The notes under the pieces: model-generated
Databases searched by the model: none
What the model saw: only the letters and a program-made list of their open reading frames with translations
What the model was told of the DNA's origin: nothing
Assembly (NCBI GenBank): GCA_036897095.1
Contig: JAYMSP010002115.1
Coordinates: 1 to 26,186 of the forward strand
Source: Plantago elongata
Taxonomy: Eukaryota; Streptophyta; Magnoliopsida; Lamiales; Plantaginaceae
Length of the DNA stretch: 26,186 bases
Direction of reading: 5' to 3'
Shown: positions 9,651 to 19,958 of the stretch, one piece after another
Layout of the letters: each line of letters begins with the position of its first letter
Numbering within the stretch: the stretch's first letter is position 1
Program-made: the position numbers and the translations under genes

Positions 9651-11732
9651 CATGTGGTAGTGTATGGACGAAAAATGTGGTATTGTATTTCATTGTAATA
9701 AGTTGTGACATAAAGAAAGTTAAGGAGTGATTGGAAATTAAGCCATGATCATGATCGACCGCGACCAGTACATGTTCCATTTATAATATTGGTATCCTCG
9801 ATTTCATGCATGTATGTACATGTTTTAGTTGAGTAAGTATTTTCGTACATTATTGTAACTTAATGGCTAATTAAAATGTGAGGTAAAATTAGGTTTTCTA
9901 ATGGTCTCACAACTGCAATTGGGACATCATAAATTCACAATGCATGAAGTTTCCAACTTTCGCCACCACAGTTTTAGTATGTTTGCATAATAATGTTCGT
10001 TTATGAGTATCACGTTGTCATCATGGAACATAGTTAAAATCCATTATTGATTAGGCCAAGAGAAATGTACATAGAGAGGAAAACCAGCTACAATCGCATA
10101 AAAAGTTCTCCGCGAACAGATTAGTATAGTTCAGGTGCAGTCCAACTATTTTCAAGACTTAAAGGTAAACTTTCTCCGGGATCTAAAACAAATATAAAAT
10201 TACGTCTTTTTTTCTTCGAAACAAAAATACACATTAATATTAAATAAGTCTAATAGTGCTACATTCGTTCTTAAATAGTACAACCGAAATCTAAGCCGGG
10301 CAGGTATTCAAATTTGAGATTAAAAATTACTTTACTTCTGAAGAGGCCTAAATTCAGCAAGAATGAAAATATGAAACTTAAAAACCAATTGATCAAGGCA
10401 ACTATTGGAATTCGGAACTAGGAAGTGTAAACGACAGGGAGGGAACAATGGAATTGTGTATGAATTTGTTTCTACATTCTATAAATACTAAATTTATTTA
10501 TTTTACCATTTCAAGCAATTATTATGCAACAATTTTTGACTAACAAAAGACAAGTAAATTAATTCTTTCTTTGATTCACTCAAACTTAATTGACTAGTGC
10601 CTATTAAAAATAAATCTATTCCATATTTAACTCTACTAATTTATTAACATAATTATACCTAATTAAAGAAAGAACAAATATATAGGTGACCTTTTCATTT
10701 TTTTAGATCTTAGGCGGTGGTCTCACCTGCCTTATTGCCCGGACCGCCCTGGTATAGTCTAAACAACTAAACAAGTATATATCCCTAGGTTCATGATTTC
10801 AAATCAAACTCTCTCCACTAAGTACACTCCGCAAAAAAACTCACATACATGAGCTAGGACTCTAAAATCAAAGTCATAATCTAAATCAATATGCAAAATT
10901 AATTGGAGACATCAACTCTATACGATCACAATTTTGTTCAAATAAAGAATTATAAATACCAGTTTCTAAAAGAAAGTTAAAATGAATTAAGACTTTGAAA
11001 AAATACGTATAAAATTCTCGTTTGTCTTTAAGGAAGGACAAGGTTAAAAGCTCCTCCAACATTAAGGCAAATTGCGCTTTCACAAAGCGCACACAATTCT
11101 TTCGATCACAAGGTAACCAAATTTCATCTTAAATTTAGTGATTGTATTGACAATTTCACATTCCAATCAATACAGATGAAGAGAATATCTGGACTACTAT
11201 CTTTTACGTACCAATACACATACATTTTTCTCATGGTCATTAATCCACTTTAATTAAAACGGTACATTCCTTCGTCCTTCTATCTGGATAAGACAAATCG
11301 TTAATCAACGAATAATCACGCCAAAAGAGGGAAACAACGTGGAGATTTTGACAAGAACTTTATCTCACATGAGTTAATACGACAAACCAATCGACATAGT
11401 CACGGTACAAACCTTAAAAAAGTTTTGACCTGAGTAAACGTCCCGGTTTTAACTTAGGGAGATCTTAGTAATGCTTTACACGCTTTTGGATTAAATTAGC
11501 CGAATGCACCAACGCTTTTCACAGTTCAGCCTCTGGACCAGAAAAGAGGGGAGAAACTAGTTAATTGAGTTTCAATTTCAAGTGTTGGATTGATTGATTC
11601 ATACTCCCCAATTCGCAGCACCAAAACCTCAAACCTTGATTTCTATGGAAAATTGAAGAAATTAGGGCGACTGTAATCCACACTCTCTTTCACAAACGCA
11701 AATTGGCACAAATACGACAGGGTTTTGGGAGC
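9651..11732. other. Intergenic: MADS 3' region and SMU1 upstream region
   Basis: The first 200 bp or so should be the MADS 3' untranslated region. Beyond this I see no gene. Minus-strand frames at 9523-9780 and 10886-11092 show no domain. A somewhat GC-rich patch at about 10708-10760 (GGCGGTGGTCTCACCTGCC, then TGCCCGGACCGCCCTGG) stands out from its AT-rich surroundings and may be a repeat fragment. The SMU1 leader probably starts after about 11550 and includes a three-codon minimal upstream ORF (ATGGAAAATTGA, 11645-11656) if transcribed. Confidence 0.4.
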
Positions 11733-11740
11733 TAGGGTTT
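11733..11740 (-). promoter_or_regulatory. Telo-box (AAACCCTA) in the SMU1 leader
   Basis: TAGGGTTT on the plus strand, i.e. AAACCCTA on the minus, lies 31 bp before the SMU1 start codon within GCTAGGGTTTAAGC. Telo-boxes are common near the transcription start of plant housekeeping genes, which fits a splicing factor. The match is exact, but function is inferred from motif and place only. Confidence 0.4.
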
Positions 11741-11770
11741 AAGCTAAGCCATCACTCCTGCATTTGAGCA

Positions 11771-14700
11771 ATGTCTTCAACGCTTGAGATTGAAGCTGGA
11801 GAGTAAGATTTCGTTCCCTTAGCTCAAATTAAAGATTTCTTATCTATTCGTCTCTCTGTAAATTATTCTTCAATGTAAGATATTGTTTGTTTTTGCTATG
11901 CTGCTGCTGTCAGTTAAAAACCTGTATTTTTGTTATCGTTGGAATAGTCAGCTCTTGCTTACGCTCATTGTCGTGAACTAAGCTTTAATAAATTTTGAGG
12001 GGTGTTTCGCTGTTGTTATGGGACCAAATTGGGTTTTTTTTTTGTAGTAAGCTCGTTTACGAACTTTTAGTTCTTATTGTTGGGTTGATTTTAGTCTGGT
12101 TTATGTGCAATTGTTGGAGCTTCTGCGCTAGGAACTCTGTTTTCAGTAAGAGAGTTGATTGAAGGGTGTGTTTGTGGTTGCAGTGTTATCAAGATTGTAC
12201 TTCAGTTTTGCAAAGAAAATTCCCTGCAGCAAACTTTCCAGACACTACAGAGTGAGTGCCAAGTGTCTTTAAACACCGTGGACAGTCTTGAAACGTTCAT
12301 TGCGGATATTAATAGTGGAAGGTGGGATGCAATCTTACCTCAGATCGCGCAGCTTAAGCTTCCTCGGAAGAAACTGGAAGATTTATATGAGCAGGTAGGG
12401 CTTTTCATTGCTTATGCATAAAAGCTAAATCTAGTTGTTGGCTAACTTTTGAACTGTTGCATCATGATGACTGCTTTGGTGGAAATATTTATAGTTGATA
12501 TCTGCCTAGGTCTTCCTTGGCTTAGCTTATGATACCAAGGCCTTTATAAACTTGGGAATATTTATATTTGTCATTTTTAGCCTAATTTTAAACTGTGTCT
12601 CATTGGGTTCTTAAGATGTGATATGTCTACTAGATCACCGTATGTTAAGAAACCCATTAAGAATGGAGCTTTACATTTCATTTAATTATTCTACCTCAGC
12701 TAGGATTGTGATGCAGAAAACTGTTGTTAAAGTCTATTCTATACTAAAGATATTTACTGGAGATGATCAAGAATGATAAGTATCTCTAACTGGAAACCCT
12801 TTAAGAATGGAACTGTGCATTTCATTTAATTATTCTATCTCAGCTAGGATTGTGATGCAGAAAACTGTTGTTATGTTTAGTCTATTCTATACTAAAGATA
12901 TTTACTGGAGATGATCAAGAATGATAAGTATCTCTAACTGGAAATGAAGATATACTACTCTTCCCTGTACCAACATTATGCTGATGGTTCCCTGTGGATA
13001 TTGTACGTTGGGTGATCGAGCTCCAATAAATGTTCAAGATTTTTGGTACTTTTGCTAGTTCATGAACTGAGAGACGTGAGATGCATTTACATTCACCTCC
13101 TTGGATTTTATTAGGGATTATTACTAGCACATTGATGTCATGGACACTGTCGTATATGGTTTCGACATGCTTTATATCTGGTGAAACCAAACAGTAACTT
13201 CTATTTTCTCTTGGAACTTGCTAATCTTCTCCTTATCCATTTCTGCATAGATTGTACTTGAAATGATTGAACTTCGGGAGATTGATACAGCGCGTGCCAT
13301 ATTAAGACAAACTCAGGCGATGGGCGTCATGAAACAGGAGCAGCCAGAGAGATATTTAAGGCTTGAACATCTTCTAGTTCGGACATATTTTGACCCGGCT
13401 GAGGTCTGAATTATTTCCTATATAATTTCATGTATATTTCCTATATTGCACACGATGTCCTTTTTTCTCCTTTCATGAGTCGGAGAATCATTGCTGTTGC
13501 ATCTGCAGTTATTTCTTGGTTGAAGTGAAATGAATGTCTGCTATGATTGTTAAACTCAATACTCAATAGTTACCTTGGAGTTGTTCAACTTAGTTCTGGT
13601 TTAGTTATATTACATGCTATCACCTATACATGTTTCCCTGGAAATTATCCAACATTAGATAATTCGATTAGTTATAAAATTTGGAAGATAGGTAGCGTTC
13701 AAGTTGTTTAAATCGTGGTTTCAAGATAGCCCCTAGACATATAATGGCAGCATGGATTAATGTTTCTCTTATTCAAACTCTATGACATGTCCTAAAAAAC
13801 CTAGTCTTCGCTATCGTGAAAGTTATGAGCATCTCTATGGCATATTAAATGCTTGTTGATAAGGTCCATCTGATCTTCCATTATGATGATTATTTAGGAG
13901 TGTATTTTTCTCAGGCAAGTCTAGCATCTATGTCACATTTCTCTTAGCTCAAATTGCCCCATGATCATGACGTCGGCTGAATGGATTTCCTGTATATATG
14001 CACATACAGCAAACATTTATACATGTGCTTTACCATCTTATATACATTATATTATTCTGAACTGCATGTCTGTGAAAGCTTTGAACATCTTAGGTGTTTT
14101 GAGTTTCAAAGTGTTAACTCTCCCATCCTACCCGCAGGTGTATCGTGAGTCAACAAAGGAGAAACAGAGGGCACAAATTGCACAAGGTTGTATTCTGTTG
14201 TAGAGGGTGTGGAGAATCTTATTAAGCTGTTATATTGTTAGGACTTCTATTTGGCATACAACTCAGTTAACGTAGTTATTATGTTTGCATCATAACACCC
14301 TTTAAAACCGTTATCTTCTACCCTTTCAGCTATAGCAGCTGAAGTTTCCGTTGTTCCACCTTCGAGATTGATGGCTTTGATTGGACAGGCTCTTAAGTGG
14401 CAGCAACATCAAGGTCAGATAAGAAAAAATATTCTTTTAGTCGAACTACATTTGTTCCATCCCGGTCCATGCCATGTGTTTAATGTTTATGTTTGAAATG
14501 AACATTGCTCTGCATTTTTGATCTGTTACCTTTGTCTAAGCTGTTCATTTCCTATAAAGTCAAAGAAATGTTTGATAAGATTTCACCATAATAGTTGTCA
14601 CTTGATGCCTACTGTGTCAATTTTATTAGAAGCATATATAATTTGGACAGGTGGGCACAATTTATCGTGAAGTATCAGAACTTGCTTAAATATCTAAGTT

Positions 14701-17700
14701 CCGTCTGAAAGATAAATTAAAATAATATAAGTTGAGTACTTTGAGCATTTATTATTCCTTTCCTTTTCAGATAATGCCATTGTATTATAAGCCCAGGCTG
14801 CTCAGCAATAAAATTCTGAATTTGCATAGAAACTTTCTCTCCTCGTGTATAATTCCATATTCACCTTTCTTTGGGTTTGTTAGGTTTACTTCCTCCTGGA
14901 ACGCAATTTGATCTGTTCCGAGGAACAGCTGCTATGAAACAAGATGTTGAAGATATGTTTCCAACAACTCTTGGACATACAATAAAGGCAAGCTTTATAT
15001 CATCCTGCATATCATGTCTTATTTTTATTATACTCTTATAAGTATTATGAAACTAAATACTTAAGTTAAGTTTGCTTGGTTGATAGTTTATGATTACAGA
15101 TTTTTCATGCGCATAAAAGATTTATGTTCTTACTATGAAAATGAAACCGCTCTCCCTTGTGACGAGATCTGCTATGCTTGTGTAATTTCAATCATTTACC
15201 TGTCAAGGAAATTTCACTATTGGAATCTGTAGCCACTCACTGGTTTCTGATACAGATTTTCCATGCACATTAAAATTTGATTTTCTTAATATGGAAGTTA
15301 AACTATGCTCCCTTGTGATGGTATGTGGTTAGTTCGATCATTTCCTTTTCAAGAATTTTAACTAGAGGATTCTGTAACTTCTTATAAGTTGTTTTTCATC
15401 CAATACTTCTGTTTTTCATTTCCTTTTGCTTGCTTTTTGGCAAGCAATTTTATATCTCGACTTGCGTCACCCCCAACATTGTCTCTCATTCTTTCTGCTA
15501 CATGCTTAAGGCTTCAAATGTTGATGGTATTTATGAACTACAGTTTGGAAAGAAAAGTCATCCAGAATGTGCTCGATTCTCTCCAGATGGCCAATTTCTT
15601 GTTTCTTGTTCGTTTGACGGATTTATTGAGGTAACCTTCATTATGACGTCTCCGCTGTACTATAATCGGAGTTCAAATGTGGTTGCTGATTTCTATTTCC
15701 ATTCTAGGTGTGGGATCATGTAAGTGGAAAATTGAAGAAGGATCTCCAATATCAGGCTGATGTAAGTTGCCTCTTGCTTGAATACATCTCTAATTTCCCT
15801 CGTGCCTTTGGTCAAATGTACTATTCTTTGTATCATGGTGTTCAAAGGCAATGCAAAAAATCACTTCCATTATGATATACTGGAGACATTGTCGATTAAC
15901 TAGGTTGAGGATTCTTCTTTGATCAAATTATGTTTATCTCATACTAATATATGGATTAGGACATGGATTTTATTGTCAACTAACCACATGAGTCTAAGTA
16001 TATGTTTTTACATGATTCTAATGTCACCATGGGAATTTGTCCAATCTAATGCATTAATTCATGATACCATTGGCAGGAAACGTTTATGATGCATGATGAC
16101 CCCGTCCTATGTGTTGATTTTAGTAGAGACTCAGAAATGCTTGCATCTGGATCACAAGATGGAAAAATTAAGGTAAGACTTGTCTAAATTCACATACTCT
16201 GTTTCTTAACTTACATGCAGATCAGAAAAATAATACCACTATTTTGGAAAAAATCTTGATGATTATCATGCTATAAAAGATGGCATGGTAACTTGCTAAA
16301 TTTTTTATGGGTTCTCTTACATATAGCATACCCTGAGAAATATCATCTAATTATTTTACTTCCAAGTCTTCCATCATTGGTTATAGCCATATTTATGGTT
16401 TTCCTGCATCCTGTTATAGGTTTGGCGTATTAGAACTGGTCAGTGTTTGCGCCGACTGGAGCGTGCACATTCTGAGGGAGTCACTAGCGTTGTGTTTTCT
16501 CGTGATGGAACTCAATTATTAAGTTCATCATTTGACAGCACTGCCAGGTTTGTTTAACACTTTAACTTATAGTAATTGTTTCTTACTGAGAGGAGTGAAA
16601 GTATCAGGGAAGCCTGGAAGCACCCAACTCTGGCATTGATTTGGAATAATTGCTTCACCTTGTGATGCAGAATTCATGGCTTGAAGTCAGGAAAGATGTT
16701 GAAGGAGTTTCGTGGCCATTCTTCATATGTTAATGATGCAATATTTACCAGTGATGGCTCTCGAATTATAACTGCCTCCAGTGATTGCACAGTGAAAGTA
16801 AGTAAACTTGGATATAGTTATGAACTGGAAGCCAATTTTTGCAGGTGACTGATCGGTTTTATATTGACATGTAGGTTTGGGACGTCAAGACCACGGACTG
16901 TCTTCAGACATTTAAGCCACCACCTCCGTTAAGGGTGTGTATCTTTTAGCATTGCAGCTTAGTTTTTTTTTTTTTAACCTTATATTCAAATATATTTTCA
17001 ACGTATACATCAGTCTTTTCTTCACTCACTCGTTTCCCCCCTTCTTTATCTCTCGATTATTATGTATAAAGAGGTCCTCTTATATATTACAGGGTGGTGA
17101 TGCATCTGTGAATTCTATTCATCTTTTCCCTAAAAATGCGGACCACATAGTTGTGTGCAACAGGACATCGTCAATATACATTATGACATTGCAAGGACAG
17201 GTAATTGTAATCCATTAGTTAATTTTGATAAGGTTTTGTAAAGACTAGGTAGTGAGAAATTATATCTGTTATAAATACTTGTGACAGAGTTTTGCCTCAT
17301 ATTTGTATTTTCAATCGCATTCTTCTAATTTCTAAAATCTCATGTAAAGGTGAAAAATTGTTTCGTGTAGGTTGTGAAAAGTTTTTCATCCGGTAAAAGA
17401 GAAGGTGGAGATTTTATGGCAGCTTGTGTATCACCAAAAGGGGAATGGATCTATTGTGTTGGTGAAGATAGGTATATTCAATATCAAATGTTTATAATTT
17501 GATAGATGCCATTGACTTTTTCTGTGAGTTTTGAAGTTCATCACTTCTAAAACCAACTACTCATAGGCCATCTCCATTAAGAGTTACCATACTCGATTTG
17601 TGCAAAATGATTGTTAAAAATCATGAAAGTCTGTTGACAACCAATTTTATGATCATCATTCTAAACTTAGACCACACTATCCACCCTAAGTGTTAGGAGT

Positions 17701-18426
17701 GGGTTTCCTCAAGTATACGAATGACTGGTCTTCTCTGATAGCCAGCTCTGTTCCACCTTCACCCATATTTGGCTTTCCAAAGGAAATACTTTCCGAGGGT
17801 GGGTGATTGGGTAGGGGCGTTCCTTCTCCAACAAGCCACGCGAAAATGATAAGATAGGTCGGTTTTGCGGGAGGTAAAGTCATTCAATTATTTACTATTC
17901 CTCATTTTCTCGGAATAAGAAATTACACAATGTGCTGCTGAACAATTTGAGATCTTGCTGATTAGTCAGCATGTAAGATGTTATGTTTTTTGGTGCATAC
18001 TGGTGGCGGACAGTACTACTCCCTCTCTGGCAGTTTAATAAGTTGAATTTGCCAAGTTATGATTTTCATATTTATCTAAAAAAGTGGAGACTCCAGCCTT
18101 AAGTAGAAGTTCTAAACTTCTAATATGTTAGATGGCGTGGTTGTGTGCTGTGCCATGATACTTGTCAATTGGCGCTAATTTATTGATACTTGCATGCAGA
18201 AATTTGTACTGCTTCAGTTACCAATCTGGCAAGCTAGAACATCTTTTGAAGGTTAGTTTACATCTGAAACTCTGAAATATTCCGCTGAATCACCTTGTCC
18301 AGAATATCTAATACACTTTTTTTGCAGGTACATGAGAAGGACGTGATAGGACTAGCCCACCATCCCCACATAAACCTCGTCGCAACCTACGGAGAAGACT
18401 CAACAATGAAACTGTGGAAGCCCTAA
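11771..18426 (+). CDS. SMU1: SMU1 homologue, WD40-repeat spliceosome-associated protein (LisH, CTLH, WD40)
   Basis: Sixteen exons join in phase to 514 residues (human SMU1 is 513, Arabidopsis about 511): 11771-11802, 12184-12394, 13251-13403, 14138-14186, 14330-14413, 14884-14987, 15544-15630, 15708-15761, 16077-16172, 16420-16547, 16671-16797, 16875-16934, 17093-17200, 17371-17471, 18200-18251, 18328-18426. The N-terminus carries a LisH segment ([20 protein letters not shown]) and a CTLH region (residues about 40-92). A linker includes [20 protein letters not shown]. Seven WD40 blades follow from residue about 212, with motifs [27 protein letters not shown] and a final MKLWKP. SMU1 acts in the nucleus with RED/SMU2 in spliceosomal B-complex activation and splice-site choice. 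Intron 6 starts GC, not GT; the others are GT-AG. No frameshifts or lost residues were found. Confidence 0.96.
12649..12940. repeat. Tandem duplication (144 + 148 bp) in SMU1 intron 2
   Basis: Copy 1 at 12649-12792 and copy 2 at 12793-12940 are nearly identical. Both contain AAGAATGGA, CATTTCATTTAATTATTCTA, CTCAGCTAGGATTGTGATGC and GGAGATGATCAAGAATGATA. Copy 2 differs by a few substitutions near its start and a 4-bp insertion after CTGTTGTTA. The high identity suggests a fairly recent local duplication. It carries no exon and no coding frame. Confidence 0.85.
14988..15543 (+). other. GC-AG intron (SMU1 intron 6)
   Basis: The coding match to SMU1 requires ...HTIK to join [12 protein letters not shown]. 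The only junction in phase is ATAAAG|GCAAGC at 14987/14988 with acceptor CTACAG at 15543. There is no GT near that point. AG|GCAAG is the accepted strong form of the minor GC-AG class. A diverged internal duplication is noted separately. Confidence 0.88.
15091..15385. repeat. Diverged tandem duplication in SMU1 intron 6 (period about 155 bp)
   Basis: GATTACAGATTTTTCATGCG at about 15092 recurs as GATACAGATTTTCCATGCAC at about 15249. The copies then run in parallel: CTCTCCCTTGTGACGAG against GCTCCCTTGTGATGG, then TTTCAATCATTTACC against TTCGATCATTTCC. Identity is clearly lower than in the intron 2 duplication, so this event is older. Confidence 0.6.
17686..17890. repeat. GC-richer patch of possible repeat origin in SMU1 intron 14
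   Basis: Within a 728-bp intron this stretch is much richer in G and C than its surroundings (CCGAGGGTGGGTGATTGG, AGGGGCGTTCCTTCTCC). It leaves a 65-codon minus-strand frame open ([20 protein letters not shown]). The look is that of a dispersed repeat or inserted fragment, but I cannot name a family and see no inverted or duplicated ends. Confidence 0.25.
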
Positions 18427-19038
18427 AAGACCTGTGTTCTAAAACTGTAATTTTTGTTAGGTACAAGAATAATACTACTACATAGGTTCTTGCATGTCTT
18501 TTTCTTAATGTTGCGAAATTCTTTCAATTTGGTGTATTAGCTTCTATTTATTGGCCTAACAACTGTCCCAACTGTACAACAACAGATTTAAATGTTGCAG
18601 TAATGAAACAAAACACGGCCAAAGTCAATCCAGTAAGCTTTTAGTATTCATTATTACAGGGCATGGTATTGGTTCTTCTTGGGAAATGTGGTGTTATTTG
18701 ACTTCCACTGTGAACTGATTTGGTGATCCGGTTTAGCATCCTCTGTGAGCCAATGAATACAAGGTAGCCAAGAAGAAATCGTTAGGGAAGAACTAATAGC
18801 AGCTTTAATGTTCACGGTGAATGCATTGCAAAGACGCGATGACTTTTTCCAGCAGTTATTGTAATGCAGCCAGCCAATATTTATCTGGGTTGACCAATTG
18901 GTGTGGTTGGGGACTTCCAAGGAAGAGTTTTTGACTCTGTAGTAAGGGATTTAAGTTCTTTTGATTATTCAGTCTTCGGTTTAAGATGTAATGAAGGTAA
19001 AGTCATTCTTTTGTACAATGTTATTAACTTATGAATCA

Positions 19039-19505
19039 TTTCATGTTTGCTTTTAATGGGGTTTAAGGTTGGAATCTTGAAACGAGTTGATAAGATGATC
19101 GATAGGTATACACGTTACCTTTTTTAAACTTACTAATCGACTTATATCTATCGCTCTATTTACCACTAGTTTTTTAATTAGATTTTCAGTTTCATGAGTT
19201 TTTGTTGATAAAAATTTCATTACATGAATGCGCAGCTTTTTAAACAAGCTAGCTGATTTGATAAGTTAATAAAGTTAGCTTGTTGAAAAGAAAAGAAAAA
19301 ATCCTGATTAACTATCTTTTCAATTAATTTTGCTAAACAGAGCTTATACATTGCTTGAAACATATACTTCAAAATGAAACCCTTCTTATCAATTCCCATT
19401 GCATTTCATGTTTGCTTTAAATGGAGTTTTAGGTTTGAATCTTGAACGAGCTGATAACGCTAGATCTATACACTTTATCTTTTAAAGATCTAAATCAGTA
19501 ATTAT
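19039..19505. repeat. Pair of diverged direct repeats (about 100 bp each, about 365 bp apart)
   Basis: TTTCATGTTTGCTTTTAATG near 19039 is repeated as TTTCATGTTTGCTTTAAATG near 19404. The match continues through GGAATCTTGAAACGAGTTGA against TGAATCTTGAACGAGCTGA, and on to a region ending in TTTTAAA. The copies bound a 365-bp AT-rich segment. They could be remains of a duplicated MITE or small retroelement ends. Confidence 0.5.
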
Positions 19506-19621
19506 CATTCACCAAACATGTCGAGCATGAAACACAATATTCGTAGAACCCTTCCAGGAACTGATTAAGCAAGAGTATTTAGATGTAATATGATTCAGAA
19601 TAATGATGGACACACACACAT

Positions 19622-19738
19622 GTAGGACAAATGCAAAATTACCAAAATACTTGCTCATTCATCACCAAACACAAACAAAGAGGACAAGTGCAAAATTACC
19701 AAAAATTCTCACTCACCCATCTCCAAACAATGCCATGA
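19622..19738. repeat. 57-bp tandem repeat upstream of the GDSL gene
   Basis: AGGACAAATGCAAAATTACC at 19624 recurs as AGGACAAGTGCAAAATTACC at 19681. CTCATTCATCACCAAAC is then paralleled by CTCACCCATCTCCAAAC. A weaker third start, AGGACAGTAAAAAAGATTACC, lies near 19773. The repeats sit about 220-335 bp before the start codon, inside the likely promoter. Confidence 0.6.
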
Positions 19739-19887
19739 ACTCCTAAAAATCAAAACATCTAGACAACATTTGCAGGACAGTAAAAAAGATTACCAAATCA
19801 GCAGAAATTATTACATCCTATTTACTACACCAGATCAAATACAGGTGAAGTCATTTACTCCCCTTGAACTACCCCATCCTGTTTCCC

Positions 19888-19894
19888 TATTAAA
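19888..19894 (+). promoter_or_regulatory. Possible TATA box of the GDSL gene
   Basis: TATTAAA occurs 71 bp upstream of the first ATG, in a C-rich setting (TTTCCCTATTAAACCC). It is followed after about 30 bp by CTTCTGCATTTACC, a plausible start region. This predicts a short leader of about 35-40 nt. Confidence 0.35.
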
Positions 19895-19958
19895 CCCTTC
19901 ACACCACTCTTCTGCATTTACCAAAAACAAACACAAACAGTAGTAAAAAAACACAAGA

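Larger units (their letters stand above)
18427..19958. other. Intergenic: SMU1 3' region to GDSL promoter
   Basis: The first 100-200 bp should be the SMU1 3' untranslated region (AATAATACTAC near 18468 could serve as a poly(A) signal). A minus-strand 88-codon frame at 18654-18920 has no recognisable domain and is not called a gene. The rest holds a dispersed direct repeat and a 57-bp tandem repeat, listed separately, then the GDSL promoter. Confidence 0.4.

Noticed and set aside
12155-12421. 88-codon frame in the early SMU1 region as a separate small gene
   Set aside because: It is SMU1 exon 2 (12184-12394) read through its acceptor and donor; the flanking residues do not fit the family.
18021-18035. 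CTCCCTCTCTGGCAG in SMU1 intron 14 as a Stowaway end
   Set aside because: No reverse-complement partner (GGGAG-type) flanked by TA was found nearby; similar lone words occur at about 3506 and 24874.
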